46,565 nt of DNA from an uncultured Clostridia bacterium (GCA_946411635.1 CAMKES010000002.1:1-46565); one strand, 5' to 3'. Counted from the first letter of the stretch, positions 23,276-31,609 are shown. The notes: generated from the sequence alone by a model not told the origin. A program made the numbers and translations.

Positions 23276-24151
23276 TCAAAGCTGTCCGAACGCCGGATCG
23301 CGAAGCGCCGCTTCGGCGATGCCCTCCATGCCGTCCCGATCGGACGGGATCACGCGTTCCGTGTTCGTACGAAGCATCATGTACTTCAGGATCGCGGCGC
23401 CCTGCAGGATCACGTCGCCGCGTTTTTTCAAAAGCGGATGCCGCATGCGTTCCTTTTCGGAAACCGCGGCGAGCACGTTCATAAGCGCGTTGAGCCGCGG
23501 GACCGTGATCGGGGCAAGGCGATTCCCGTCGTACGCCGTCTGCCCCGCCAGGATCGCGCCGATCGACGTGATCGTTCCGCCGACGCCGTACACCGGCGCG
23601 GACACCGTGCGCGGCACGTCCGTCCGGACGTCCATCCAGGCAAACAGCGACGTCTCGAGCGTTTTCGGATCGGATGCGTCGCACTGCGCCTTTGCGCGGA
23701 CACAGCCGCACGGGAAACTCAGGGCGCGATCCTTCGTTACGATCTGAAAACTGCCGCCCCCGATATCGAACACCGTTCCGTTTCCGCCCGCGACAGCCGT
23801 AAACGCATAATCGCCTTCCTCCTCGCCGGACAGCACACGGATGCGAACGCCCGTCTGCTCCCGTACGCGCGCAAGGAAATCGGCGCGGTTTTCGGCGTCG
23901 CGCACGGCGCTCGTCGCATACGCGACGACGGGCACGTCAAAAGACGCGGCTTTTTCGGCATACGCGCCGATTGCGCGGATCGAGTCGACGATCCGGTCCT
24001 CGGCAAGGCGGCCCGTCCGATCGATGCCCTGCGCGAGGCGCGTCGTGTCAAGCTCCTTTGAGATCGCGCGCACGCGGCCGTTCTCCGCTTCGGCGATCAT
24101 CAGCCGCACGGAGTTGCTGCCGATATCGATGACTGCGATCGCCGGCCTCAT
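23276..24151 (-). CDS. ppx: Ppx/GppA-family exopolyphosphatase
   Basis: Family members release phosphate from polyphosphate or hydrolyse pppGpp. The 291-residue product has the actin-like ATPase motifs IDIGSNSVRLMI near the N-terminus, ATSAVRDAENRADFL, LSGEEEGDYAF and FDIGGGSFQ, then YGVGGTITSIGAI. It is the short, two-domain form without the C-terminal HD domain. The start is the ATG at 24151, which overlaps the divIC stop (ATGA); a longer frame would run back into divIC. Choice between polyphosphate and pppGpp cannot be made from sequence. Confidence 0.88.
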   Translation of the reverse strand: MRPAIAVIDIGSNSVRLMIAEAENGRVRAISKELDTTRLAQGIDRTGRLAEDRIVDSIRAIGAYAEKAASFDVPVVAYATSAVRDAENRADFLARVREQTGVRIRVLSGEEEGDYAFTAVAGGNGTVFDIGGGSFQIVTKDRALSFPCGCVRAKAQCDASDPKTLETSLFAWMDVRTDVPRTVSAPVYGVGGTITSIGAILAGQTAYDGNRLAPITVPRLNALMNVLAAVSEKERMRHPLLKKRGDVILQGAAILKYMMLRTNTERVIPSDRDGMEGIAEAALRDPAFGQL

Positions 24152-24468
24152 TCGTTGAACGGGACGGAGCTGTCGTCCGGTATAAGCTTGTCCTCCTGGT
24201 AGTGCCATCCGTATTTGATCATGCCCTGCTGGATCTTATAGGAATCCGTACGCATAAACTGCAGATTCTCACGTTCCTGCGCATAGGCGCGCTTCGTCTG
24301 GTTCAGTTCCTCGACGCGCGTCTGATACTCGTCGCGCGCGGAACGGATGCGGATCCGCTGCGGGATCAGCACCACGAACAGGATGACCGCGCAGGCGATC
24401 AGCACGAGAATAAAATGTATCAATTTGAAATGGATCGTACGCACGATCCGTTTCGGCGATTCTTCCAT
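24148..24468 (-). CDS. divIC: Septum formation initiator, DivIC/FtsB family
   Basis: DivIC is a bitopic divisome protein that works with FtsL and DivIB at the septum. The 106-residue product has a short cytoplasmic N-terminus, one transmembrane helix (about residues 15-35), and an extracytoplasmic coiled coil (about 38-70, RVEELNQTKRAYAQERENL) with an FMRTDSYKIQQGMIKYGW segment like the family's (D/E)xxYIE(K/R)xAR region. It follows yabP and yabQ, the same order as in Bacillus. No Shine-Dalgarno is present; a TATACT (24476-24481) stands 7 nt before the ATG. Confidence 0.87.
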   Translation of the reverse strand: MEESPKRIVRTIHFKLIHFILVLIACAVILFVVLIPQRIRIRSARDEYQTRVEELNQTKRAYAQERENLQFMRTDSYKIQQGMIKYGWHYQEDKLIPDDSSVPFNE

Positions 24469-24475
24469 AAAATAC

Positions 24476-24481
24476 AGTATA
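24476..24481 (-). promoter_or_regulatory. Candidate -10 box for leaderless divIC
   Basis: On the minus strand TATACT lies 7 nt before the divIC ATG, with a weak -35 (TTCCGT) 17 bp further upstream. If used, the transcript would start at the ATG and separate divIC from the sporulation genes before it. Confidence 0.5.
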
Positions 24482-24505
24482 GCAGAATCCTTTCCAAAAC
24501 GGAAC

Positions 24506-24811
24506 CTATTTTTTGCGGATTTTTTGCGTTATTCCTGCAAACAAAGGTGCAAACAGCCAATAGCACGCCGCAAAGCCTGCCGCGAACGCCGTGAGCAGGA
24601 ACCCGCGCACCGTTCCGTAATTCGCAAGAAACAGATATCCCGAAAGGATCGCCGCCGCAAGCAGGACGAAAACGCCGTCGAAAAGATGCGTCGCGATCCG
24701 CCGTCCCGCAAGATTCCGCACGATCCGCAGCAGCAGATAGACGAATCCCGTCAGCGCCCCGCCGTGAAACAGCAGCAGCGCCTCGTACGGCTGCGCGGTG
24801 ACGTCGATCAT
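24506..24811 (-). CDS. yabQ: Spore cortex biosynthesis protein YabQ
   Basis: YabQ is a membrane protein needed for the spore cortex in Bacillus. The 101-residue product has three or four hydrophobic segments and the family-like opening PYEALLLFHGGALTGFVYLLLR. The start ATG at 24811 overlaps the yabP stop (ATGA). Assignment rests on hydropathy, length and the preserved yabP-yabQ-divIC order. Confidence 0.82.
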   Translation of the reverse strand: MIDVTAQPYEALLLFHGGALTGFVYLLLRIVRNLAGRRIATHLFDGVFVLLAAAILSGYLFLANYGTVRGFLLTAFAAGFAACYWLFAPLFAGITQKIRKK

Positions 24812-25092
24812 TTGCGGCGGAAAAAGAACCGGCGGCGTTCCGGCTCGGGCTGCTCGTATTCGATCGACGCGATCTCCCCCTCCAGCAGCACCTGTCCGTC
24901 CTCCGGGTTCAGTTTGCCGAGCTTCAGATTCTCGCCCCACACCGTCAGCGCGCCTGCCTGCGTCAGCACCGTCATTTCGTCGTCCTGAAAGCTCTCCACG
25001 TCGACGACGCCGGTGATCCGCATCTTTCTGCGGCCTTCGATCAGCACGGAATGCGCCGCGGGGCGCATCAGATCCTTTTCGCGTTTTTCCAT
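24808..25092 (-). CDS. yabP: Sporulation protein YabP
   Basis: YabP belongs to the YabP/YqfC family, mother-cell proteins of spore envelope formation. The 94-residue protein shows the family beta-barrel pattern HSVLIEGRRKMRITGVVDVESFQDDEMTVLTQ and GALTVWGENLKLGKLN. The start is the ATG at 25092, 5 nt after AGGAGG; a GTG two codons earlier sits inside the ribosome site. It is strong evidence that the organism, or its recent ancestors, formed spores. Confidence 0.9.
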   Translation of the reverse strand: MEKREKDLMRPAAHSVLIEGRRKMRITGVVDVESFQDDEMTVLTQAGALTVWGENLKLGKLNPEDGQVLLEGEIASIEYEQPEPERRRFFFRRK

Positions 25093-25112
25093 ATGCACCT
25101 CCTGCCTTCACC

Positions 25113-25118
25113 GCATTA
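25113..25118 (-). promoter_or_regulatory. Candidate -10 box for yabP
   Basis: On the minus strand CATATAAT precedes yabP by about 20 nt. It fits a vegetative -10 (TATAAT) or loosely a SigE -10; no convincing -35 of either type was found. Confidence 0.35.
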
Positions 25119-25183
25119 TATGCGCGCCGTTCGCAAAAAACAGCCCGCACTTTGCCGACGACCCGCGATTTTTCGGGAAACGC

Positions 25184-25212
25184 TTGACAATCGATCCCGA
25201 TCTTTCTAAAAT
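25184..25212 (+). promoter_or_regulatory. Vegetative promoter of rho
   Basis: TTGACA (25184-25189), a 17-bp spacer and TAAAAT (25207-25212), giving a leader of about 68 nt before the GTG start. Confidence 0.88.
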
Positions 25213-25287
25213 AGGAATATCAAATCCGTTTTCCCATTTTCTTTATTGATCCCGCATAAAAAAACATACTTGTTTCGGAGGCAGTTT

Positions 25288-26928
25288 GTGAATCAAACCG
25301 AATTGGAATCCCTGACGCTCAACGAGCTGTATGACCGTGCAAAGGAACACGGCATCCCTTCCTACCGGAAATACAAAAAAGCACAGCTGATCGAGATGCT
25401 GCAGGCGCCCGCGCCCGCGCCGAAAAAGCGCGGAAGACCGGCGAAAGCCGCCGCTCCCGCACCGGAAGCGGACGTTCCCGCCGCGCCGAAAAAGCGCGGA
25501 AGACCGGCAAAAGCGGCGCAGCCCGAACCCGCGCAGCCCGAAGCGAAGCCTGCGGCCGAACCGCCTGCCGCGCAGCCGGAGGGCGCCGCGGAAAAGCCGC
25601 AGGAGCACGCCGTCGATCAGCGGAACCGGTATGCGCACAACAACTACCGGCAGCAGAACAACCGTCCGCAGAACAACCGCCAGCACCGGACGTTCAACCG
25701 TCCGCAGTACCGCGCGCCGGAAAGCGAGCAGAAGCCTCCGATCCCCGAGGTGCAGGAATGCGGCACGGCGGCCGGCGTTCTGGAGATCATGGAAGGCTAC
25801 GGCTTTTTGCGCGTACAGAACTATGACGCCGGTCCGAACGACGTCTACGTTGCAAACGCACAGATCCGCCGCTGCAACCTGAAGAACGGCGATTTCGTGG
25901 AGGGACGGACCCGCGCGCGCCGCGAAGGCGATAAATACGAGGCTCTCCTGTACGTCGACCGCGTCAACGGAAAGGATCCCGATGAAAACGCGATCAACCG
26001 CGTCAATTACGAGGACCTTACCCCGATCTTCCCGAACGAGCGGTATACGCTGGAAACGCCCGGCAGAGTGAACAATCTTTCCGTGCGTCTGATCGACCTG
26101 ATCGCGCCGATCGGCAAGGGACAGCGCGCGATGATCGTTTCGCAGCCGAAGGCGGGCAAAACGACGCTTTTGAAGCAGATCGCGAACGGCATCACCGAGA
26201 ACTATCCGGATACGCATCTGATCGTGCTTCTGATCGACGAAAGGCCCGAGGAAGTCACCGATATGCGCAGAAGCATCAAGGGCGAGGTCGTTTCGTCCAC
26301 GTTCGACGAGCTGCCCGAGCACCACACGCGCGTTGCGGAAATGGTGCAGGAGCGCGCGATGCGTCTCGTCGAGGACGGCCGCGACGTCGTGATCCTTCTG
26401 GATTCGCTGACGCGTCTCACCCGCGCCTATAATCTCGTCATCCCGCCGACCGGCAGAACGCTTTCCGGCGGTATGGATCCGGGCGCGCTGCACAAGCCGA
26501 AGCGGTTCTTCGGCGCGGCGCGAAACATCGAGAACGGCGGCAGCCTGACCGTGATCGCAACGGCGCTCGTCGAGACCGGAAGCCGCATGGACGACATCGT
26601 CTACGAGGAATTCAAGGGCACGGGCAACATGGAGATCCACCTCGATCGCAGACTTTCCGAGAAGCGCATCTTCCCGGCGATCGACGTCTACAAGTCCGGT
26701 ACGCGCAGAGACGACCTGCTGCTGACGCAAAAGGAACTGGACGGCGTGCGGATGCTCCGCCGCGTGCTTGCGGGCGGCGCGACGACCGACGTGACCGAAC
26801 AGGTGGTTTCGATGATGGATAAGACCTCGAACAACGAGGATTTCCTGATCCGTCTGCGCGAATGGATCCGCATCTATGAAAAAGAGGGCTACTCCTCGCA
26901 CGGACAGCAAAACCGCTACGGGCAGTAA
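25288..26928 (+). CDS. rho: Transcription termination factor Rho with long basic insert
   Basis: Rho is a hexameric RNA helicase that ends transcription. The 546-residue product is longer than E. coli Rho (419). Residues 1-38 are the Rho_N helical domain ([16 protein letters not shown]). Residues about 40-155 are a disordered insert with two copies of PKKRGRPAK (AT-hook-like) and an Asn/Gln/Arg tract (111-142). Residues about 160-230 are the RNA-binding cold-shock fold (GYGFLR), followed by the ATPase ([25 protein letters not shown]). The GTG at 25288 has GGAGG 7 nt upstream; the longer ATG reading at 25246 has none. Confidence 0.96.
   Translation: MNQTELESLTLNELYDRAKEHGIPSYRKYKKAQLIEMLQAPAPAPKKRGRPAKAAAPAPEADVPAAPKKRGRPAKAAQPEPAQPEAKPAAEPPAAQPEGAAEKPQEHAVDQRNRYAHNNYRQQNNRPQNNRQHRTFNRPQYRAPESEQKPPIPEVQECGTAAGVLEIMEGYGFLRVQNYDAGPNDVYVANAQIRRCNLKNGDFVEGRTRARREGDKYEALLYVDRVNGKDPDENAINRVNYEDLTPIFPNERYTLETPGRVNNLSVRLIDLIAPIGKGQRAMIVSQPKAGKTTLLKQIANGITENYPDTHLIVLLIDERPEEVTDMRRSIKGEVVSSTFDELPEHHTRVAEMVQERAMRLVEDGRDVVILLDSLTRLTRAYNLVIPPTGRTLSGGMDPGALHKPKRFFGAARNIENGGSLTVIATALVETGSRMDDIVYEEFKGTGNMEIHLDRRLSEKRIFPAIDVYKSGTRRDDLLLTQKELDGVRMLRRVLAGGATTDVTEQVVSMMDKTSNNEDFLIRLREWIRIYEKEGYSSHGQQNRYGQ
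25418..25520 (+). repeat. Duplicated AT-hook-like segment in rho
   Basis: Two nearly identical stretches, each encoding [11 protein letters not shown], are 60-70 bp apart in the disordered insert of Rho. Confidence 0.8.
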
Positions 26929-26940
26929 AACCGTCATACA

Positions 26941-26977
26941 AAAACAGCGCCCTGCAAAACGCAGGGCGCTTCCTGTA
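26941..26977. terminator. Bidirectional terminator between rho and the LRR gene
   Basis: AGCGCCCTGC (26946-26955) pairs with GCAGGGCGCT (26961-26970); loop AAAAC. The T-run is better on the minus strand (TGTTTTT) but it lies between converging genes and can serve both. Confidence 0.82.
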
Positions 26978-26981
26978 TTTG

Positions 26982-29900
26982 TTACTTCACTTTGCCGCTC
27001 AGCGCGTTCGACCACTCGCCGTAGTACGTCATGCCGTTAAACTCGTGGTACGAACGAACGCGTACGTAGTACGTCGTTCCGGTCTTCAGGTTCTTGACGA
27101 CCGTCTGCGATGTCTTCGGATTCGTGATCTTGACCGTCTTCAGTCCCTTCGTGAACGCGCTGTTCGTCGCGTACTGCACCTGATAGCCCGTAAACTGCGA
27201 GCTCGGCGCCCACTTGACCGTCAGCTGCTTCGTACCGGCGGTGACCGACTTCAGCGTGCGCGTTGTGATGCGCACCGTCGTTTTCAGCGGCCCGACCTGA
27301 CCGAGGTTGAAGTTGTCGCCCACGTTGCCGCCGATCTCCGCGCCCGCGACCGGATCGAGCCTGCGGTTGAAATACGCCTTGATGCCATACTGATACCGCG
27401 TGCCCGCATAGACCGCGGTGTCGGTCCATTCCGTGCCGGTCGTGTTGTTCCAGCGCACGAAGTCCGTCCATCCGTCCGTCGTGCTGCTCCACGCCCTGCG
27501 GTAAATGACGTAGCCGGCCGCACCAGGAACCGCCGCCCAGGTCAGCTTGATGCCGTCCTGCACGTTCGCTACCGTGGTGGTCGTCGTCGGCGGCAGATAG
27601 ATCTTGAACGTACCGCGGCAGGTTCCCGTATAGTCGCCCTTGAACGTGACGATTACGTATCCCGTCCCCGCGTTCGTATTCTCACGATATTCATAATCGT
27701 AGTTTGCCGGATCGACCACGCTGCCGTCCGCGCTGTTCTTCACGACGAACCGCGGCGTCTGCGCACTTCCGTTTGCGATCACGTACGGCGTCGCGCCCTT
27801 GAACTTCACGTCTTCGCAGTTCCATTCGACCGTGGCTTCAAAGTCCTCCGTCAGGTAATGCCAGGTCGCGCTCAGCAAGGGATCATTGTTCGATCCGATC
27901 GTCAGCTTCTGCTCCCGTTCCGCTTTCGTTCCGTTATACCAGACGTCGGAAAGCTTCTCGCAGCCGGAAAACGTCCAATCGTCGATGCTCGTTACGCTGC
28001 TGCCGATCGTCACCGTCGTCAGTCCCGTGCAGTCGCAAAACGCGCCTTGGCCGATACTTGTCACACTATTGCCGATCGTCACCGTCGTCAGTCCCGTACA
28101 GTCCCAGAACGCGTCTTGGCCGATGCTTGTCACGCTGTCCGGAATCGTGATCGCCGTCAGCCCCGCACAGCGCTCAAACGCAGACATGCCGATGCTCGTT
28201 ACGGTATCCGGAATCGTGATCCCCGTCAGTCCCGTGCAATTGCAAAAGATGTAATCGCCGATGGTTGTCACGCCGCTGCCGATCGTCACCGTCGTCAGTC
28301 CCATACAATTGTAAAACGCACCGTCACCGATGCTTGTCACGCTGTCCGGAATCGTGATCGACGTCAGCGCCGTGCAGTCTCTAAACGCGCAATCGCCGAT
28401 GCTTGTTACGCTGTCCGGAATCGTGATCGACGTCAGCGCCGTGCAGTAGCTAAACGCTCCATCGCCGGTGCTTGTTACGCTGTTGCCGATCGTCACCGAC
28501 GTCAGCCCTTTGCAGTAAGAAAATGCATCATCGCCGATGCTGGTCACGCTGTCCGGAATCGTGATCTCCGTCAGCCCAGTGCACCACCAAAACGCATGTT
28601 CACCGATGCTGGTCACGCTGCTACCGATCGTCACCGACGTCAGCCCCGTACAAAAGGAAAACACATTACTGCCGATGCTGGTCACGCTGTCCGGAATCGT
28701 TACTGTCGTGATCTGCTTCTTTGAAAAGGCTGCATCTGCAATCAACCTTGTTCCATCTTTGACTCGAACATTTTGTTCGCAGGTTCCATTAACGCCAAGC
28801 AGGATATCCTCCAGGTACACGACGCCCTCGCTCTGCGCATTCCACCATCCCGTATATGCGAACGCATTGTCGCCGATGCTTTCTACACTGTCTGAGATCG
28901 TGATCGACGTCAGTTTTTTACAATTGGAAAACGCATTACTGCCGATGGTTTTCACACTGTTCGGAATCGTAATCGACGTCAACTGCGTGCAGACAGCAAG
29001 CGCAGAATTACCGATGCTGGTCACGCTGTCCGGAATCGTAAAAGACGTCAGTCTGTAGCAGTCAGAAAATGCATAATCGCCGATGCTTGTCACGCTGTCC
29101 GGAATCGTAGTCGGCATCAGCACGTTGCAGTCAGCAAATGCAAAATCACCAATATGCGTCATGCCGTTTGGCAAAACGAGTATCTGAATACGGTCTTTTA
29201 AATCCTCCCACGGCGTCTCATATCGATCATAATTCGACATCTCGCCGTTTCCGGTGATCGTCAGCGTACCGGTGGATTCGTCAAACGACCAGAAAAGGTT
29301 CTCGCCGCACTGACCGGTAACCGGCTCGGAAGGCCCGTCAGATTCATAGTGCCATGTCGCGTTCAGAAGCGGTTCGTTATCGTCGCCGAAGGTCATTTCC
29401 GCTCTTTGTTCTGCGGTTCCCTGATAATACACATCGGTTATTGCGTTGCAGTCCCAGAAAGCGCCTTCGTAAACCTCCGTAACACTGACCGGAAGCGTCA
29501 CGCTTTCCAGTTGTCCGCAGTTAGAGAAGCACTGCCATGTTATCTTACTGATACCGTCCGGTATCGCGATTGACTTCAGGTTTTCACAACTTGCAAACGC
29601 CATGTAAAGAATACTCTTCACGGTGCTCGGAATCTCGATGGACTCAATCAGAGTACCGCAAAACGCCCCACTGGCAATCGACGTCAGACCCTCCGGAAGG
29701 ATGATATAGTGAATCAGAGATACTGTCGGATCATCGCGAAGCACTGCGCCTCCGTAACTATCAACGTATTCGACGGTTACGTCTTCCCACGGCATTGCGC
29801 CGCCTTCGTTATCCCACATATCCCCGCTGCCGGTGATCGTCAGCGTTCCGGTCTCTTTATCAAACGACCAGTAGAGGTCGTCGCCGCACTGTCCGGACGT

Positions 29901-29987
29901 TTCTTCCGCGCTTGCGCGATGCATCGTCAGCGGCAGCAGCGCCGCAAGCAGAACGAGGCAAAGGATGATCGTGATTCGTTTTTTCAT
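26982..29987 (-). CDS. Large secreted BspA-type leucine-rich-repeat protein
   Basis: The 1001-residue exported protein starts at the ATG at 29987 (GGAGG 7 nt upstream). A signal peptide covers residues 1-27 (ending RASAEE). Two copies of an SGQCG-(D/E)-(D/N)-L-(Y/F)-WSFD unit followed by TGTLTITG lie near residues 30 and 240. Between and after them are more than fifteen 23-residue LRR_5/BspA repeats of the form SVTSIGDxAFxxCxxLTSVTI, most regular at about 430-700. Two NGTKAE/QGTAEQ..LLxATWHY units punctuate the array. The C-terminal 280 residues hold beta domains and fibronectin III-like segments (GTTYYVRVRSYHE). No LPxTG or S-layer motif is visible, so its attachment is unclear. Such proteins often mediate adhesion. 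Confidence 0.88.
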   Translation of the reverse strand: MKKRITIILCLVLLAALLPLTMHRASAEETSGQCGDDLYWSFDKETGTLTITGSGDMWDNEGGAMPWEDVTVEYVDSYGGAVLRDDPTVSLIHYIILPEGLTSIASGAFCGTLIESIEIPSTVKSILYMAFASCENLKSIAIPDGISKITWQCFSNCGQLESVTLPVSVTEVYEGAFWDCNAITDVYYQGTAEQRAEMTFGDDNEPLLNATWHYESDGPSEPVTGQCGENLFWSFDESTGTLTITGNGEMSNYDRYETPWEDLKDRIQILVLPNGMTHIGDFAFADCNVLMPTTIPDSVTSIGDYAFSDCYRLTSFTIPDSVTSIGNSALAVCTQLTSITIPNSVKTIGSNAFSNCKKLTSITISDSVESIGDNAFAYTGWWNAQSEGVVYLEDILLGVNGTCEQNVRVKDGTRLIADAAFSKKQITTVTIPDSVTSIGSNVFSFCTGLTSVTIGSSVTSIGEHAFWWCTGLTEITIPDSVTSIGDDAFSYCKGLTSVTIGNSVTSTGDGAFSYCTALTSITIPDSVTSIGDCAFRDCTALTSITIPDSVTSIGDGAFYNCMGLTTVTIGSGVTTIGDYIFCNCTGLTGITIPDTVTSIGMSAFERCAGLTAITIPDSVTSIGQDAFWDCTGLTTVTIGNSVTSIGQGAFCDCTGLTTVTIGSSVTSIDDWTFSGCEKLSDVWYNGTKAEREQKLTIGSNNDPLLSATWHYLTEDFEATVEWNCEDVKFKGATPYVIANGSAQTPRFVVKNSADGSVVDPANYDYEYRENTNAGTGYVIVTFKGDYTGTCRGTFKIYLPPTTTTTVANVQDGIKLTWAAVPGAAGYVIYRRAWSSTTDGWTDFVRWNNTTGTEWTDTAVYAGTRYQYGIKAYFNRRLDPVAGAEIGGNVGDNFNLGQVGPLKTTVRITTRTLKSVTAGTKQLTVKWAPSSQFTGYQVQYATNSAFTKGLKTVKITNPKTSQTVVKNLKTGTTYYVRVRSYHEFNGMTYYGEWSNALSGKVK
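27950..29160 (-). repeat. 69-bp repeat array within the LRR gene
   Basis: Successive 69-bp units carrying GTCACGCTGTCCGGAATCGT (or CTGCCGATCGTCACC) recur through 27960-28710 and less exactly to 29160. Adjacent units are close enough at the DNA level to allow unequal recombination. Confidence 0.85.
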
Positions 29988-30017
29988 GATTTCCCTCCCG
30001 GATTCTATACTGAATAA

Positions 30018-30046
30018 AGTATACCATTTTATCTGCAAACAGTAAA
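30018..30046 (-). promoter_or_regulatory. Promoter of the LRR gene
   Basis: On the minus strand TTTACT (30041-30046), 17 bp and TATACT (30018-30023), about 30 nt before the start. Confidence 0.65.
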
Positions 30047-30051
30047 CCGTT

Positions 30052-30075
30052 TTTTGCGCGCCGGTTCGCGCAAAA
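30052..30075. repeat. Inverted repeat between the LRR gene and rpmE
   Basis: TTTTGCGCG (30052-30060) and CGCGCAAAA (30067-30075) form a 9-bp stem with a 6-nt loop. It is upstream of two divergent promoters and has no U-tract, so it may be an operator rather than a terminator. Confidence 0.4.
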
Positions 30076-30136
30076 CGGGCATTTCCCCATCAGAATTCAA
30101 TCACAGAAAAAAGTTTGAAAAATCGAAAAGTTTTTC

Positions 30137-30164
30137 TTGCTTTTTTTCGCCGGTGTGGTATAAT
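30137..30164 (+). promoter_or_regulatory. Promoter of rpmE
   Basis: TTGCTT (30137-30142), 16 bp and TATAAT (30159-30164), about 40 nt before the ATG. Confidence 0.7.
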
Positions 30165-30205
30165 AGCCGACGGTAATGCATTACACGACGAAGGAGTGAT
30201 AATAC

Positions 30206-30403
30206 ATGAAGAAAGATATTCATCCGTCTTACGGCGAAGCGGTCGTGCGCTGTGCCTGCGGCGAGACCTTCCTTACCGGCTCCACGAAGGGCGAGCTGAA
30301 GGTCGAAATCTGCAGCAAGTGCCACCCGTTCTTTACCGGCCGACAGAAGCTGGTTGACAGCGGCGGACGAGTCGATCGCTTCAAGAAGCGCTACGGCCTG
30401 TAA
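30206..30403 (+). CDS. rpmE: 50S ribosomal protein L31, zinc-binding form
   Basis: L31 sits on the large subunit and helps bridge it to the small subunit. The 65-residue protein keeps the four zinc ligands Cys16, Cys18, Cys36 and Cys39 (CACG...CSKCH), so it is the zinc-containing C+ form. It opens [10 protein letters not shown] and ends [11 protein letters not shown] as usual. AAGGAG precedes the ATG. A strong terminator follows, so it is monocistronic. Confidence 0.97.
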   Translation: MKKDIHPSYGEAVVRCACGETFLTGSTKGELKVEICSKCHPFFTGRQKLVDSGGRVDRFKKRYGL

Positions 30404-30424
30404 GAACAACTCAACAGTCAACAA

Positions 30425-30456
30425 ACACGGGATCGCTTTTGCGGTCCCGTTTTTGT
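30425..30456 (+). terminator. Terminator of rpmE
   Basis: ACGGGATCGC (30427-30436) pairs with GCGGTCCCGT (30441-30450) with one G-U, loop TTTT, then TTTTG. Confidence 0.85.
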
Positions 30457-30468
30457 TGTCTTTTCCCG

Positions 30469-30497
30469 TTGCTTTTTCGTGAAAAAGAGGCTATACT
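30469..30497 (+). promoter_or_regulatory. Promoter of the asparaginase gene, possibly leaderless
   Basis: TTGCTT (30469-30474), 17 bp and TATACT (30492-30497). The ATG follows only 6 nt after the -10, so the mRNA would begin at or next to the start codon. Confidence 0.7.
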
Positions 30498-30503
30498 GAA
30501 GGC

Positions 30504-31505
30504 ATGAAAAAGATATTATTGATCGGAACGGGCGGCACGATCGCCTCGGAAATGACGTCGGACGGGCTTGCTCCGAAGCTCGGATCGAATCAGCTTCTGA
30601 ACTACATCCCACGCGTCAGCGAGATCTGCGACGTGGAATGCATGCAGCTGATGAGCGTCGACAGCACGAACATGACGCCGGAAAACTGGCTCACCATCGC
30701 GACCTGCATCGAATCGTACTACGACGCGTACGACGGATTCGTGGTCAGCCACGGCACGGACACGATGGCGTACACCGCCGCCGCGCTCTCGTACCTCGTG
30801 CGGCGTTCGAAAAAGCCGATCGTTCTGACCGGCGCGCAGAAGCCGATCAGCATGGACGTGACCGACTCGAAGCAAAACCTGCTCGACGCGTTCACCTACG
30901 TCTGCGACGATCGGTCCAGCGGCGTTTCGATCGTGTTCAACGGCAGCGTCATTCTCGGCACGCGCGCAAAGAAGGTGCGTTCGAAGAGCTTCTCCGCCTT
31001 TGCGAGCATCAATTATCCCGAGCTTGCGGTGCTGCAGGACGGACGCGTGCTGCACTACATCGACCTCGGCTACCGTGAGCGCGCGAAGTTCTCGCATACA
31101 CTGAACGACAGCGTGGGGCTTGTCAAGCTGATTCCCGGCACGGACGCGGGCATGCTCTCCTATGCGCTCGACCGCTATGACGCCGTGATCATCGAGAGCT
31201 TCGGCGTCGGAGGGCTTCCCGAGGGCACGAACGGCTGCTTCCGTTCGGTGATCGACCGCGGCGTCAACGCCGGCAAGCTCATTGTCATCACCACGCAGGT
31301 GCAAAACGAGGGGTCAAATCTGACCGTTTACCAGGTCGGGCACGCGCTGAAGCAGCAGAACATCCTCGAGGCGTACGATATGACGACCGAAGCTGCCGTC
31401 GCGAAGCTCATGTGGATCATGGGCGAAACGCGCGATCCGGACCGTGTGCGCGAGCGGTTCTATTCCCCGATCAGCCACGATATCCTGTATACCGAGGCTG
31501 AGTAA
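30504..31505 (+). CDS. ansA: L-asparaginase, type I (AnsA family)
   Basis: The enzyme hydrolyses asparagine to aspartate and ammonia. The 333-residue product has no signal peptide, so it acts in the cytoplasm. It shows the first catalytic threonine in GTGGTIAS, the second catalytic motif in SHGTDTMAYTAAAL, LTGAQKP, and the C-terminal GVGGLPEGTNG and TTQVQNEG segments that complete the site in the dimer. GAAGG lies too close to the ATG to be a good Shine-Dalgarno. A terminator follows directly. Confidence 0.93.
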   Translation: MKKILLIGTGGTIASEMTSDGLAPKLGSNQLLNYIPRVSEICDVECMQLMSVDSTNMTPENWLTIATCIESYYDAYDGFVVSHGTDTMAYTAAALSYLVRRSKKPIVLTGAQKPISMDVTDSKQNLLDAFTYVCDDRSSGVSIVFNGSVILGTRAKKVRSKSFSAFASINYPELAVLQDGRVLHYIDLGYRERAKFSHTLNDSVGLVKLIPGTDAGMLSYALDRYDAVIIESFGVGGLPEGTNGCFRSVIDRGVNAGKLIVITTQVQNEGSNLTVYQVGHALKQQNILEAYDMTTEAAVAKLMWIMGETRDPDRVRERFYSPISHDILYTEAE

Positions 31506-31517
31506 GCAAACCGGTTT

Positions 31518-31545
31518 CCGCTCCGCATTTGCGGAGCTTTTTTAT
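31518..31545 (+). terminator. Terminator of ansA
   Basis: GCTCCGC (31520-31526) pairs with GCGGAGC (31531-31537), loop ATTT, followed by TTTTTT. The next promoter's -35 begins at its end. Confidence 0.85.
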
Positions 31546-31573
31546 TGACAAACCGCCGGTTTTTTCATAAAAT
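31545..31573 (+). promoter_or_regulatory. Vegetative promoter of alaS
   Basis: TTGACA (31545-31550), 17 bp and TAAAAT (31568-31573); hexamers and spacing equal those of the rho promoter. The leader is only about 30 nt, leaving no room for a T-box. Confidence 0.88.
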
Positions 31574-31609
31574 AAAAGTTGATCGTATTTTACGAAAGGA
31601 AACGAATCT

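Noticed and set aside
25243-27015. 590-codon minus-strand frame opposite rho
   Set aside because: Antisense of rho; no initiation signal or family motif.
27950-28710. CRISPR-like regular repetition
   Set aside because: Period 69 bp with no distinct spacers; the units encode LRRs in one open frame.
26979-28724. 581-codon plus-strand frame with RNRDRRQ repeats
   Set aside because: The repeat pattern mirrors the 69-bp LRR units on the other strand.
31574-31609. T-box riboswitch before alaS
   Set aside because: The leader is about 30 nt and has no room for stem I, a specifier loop or a terminator.
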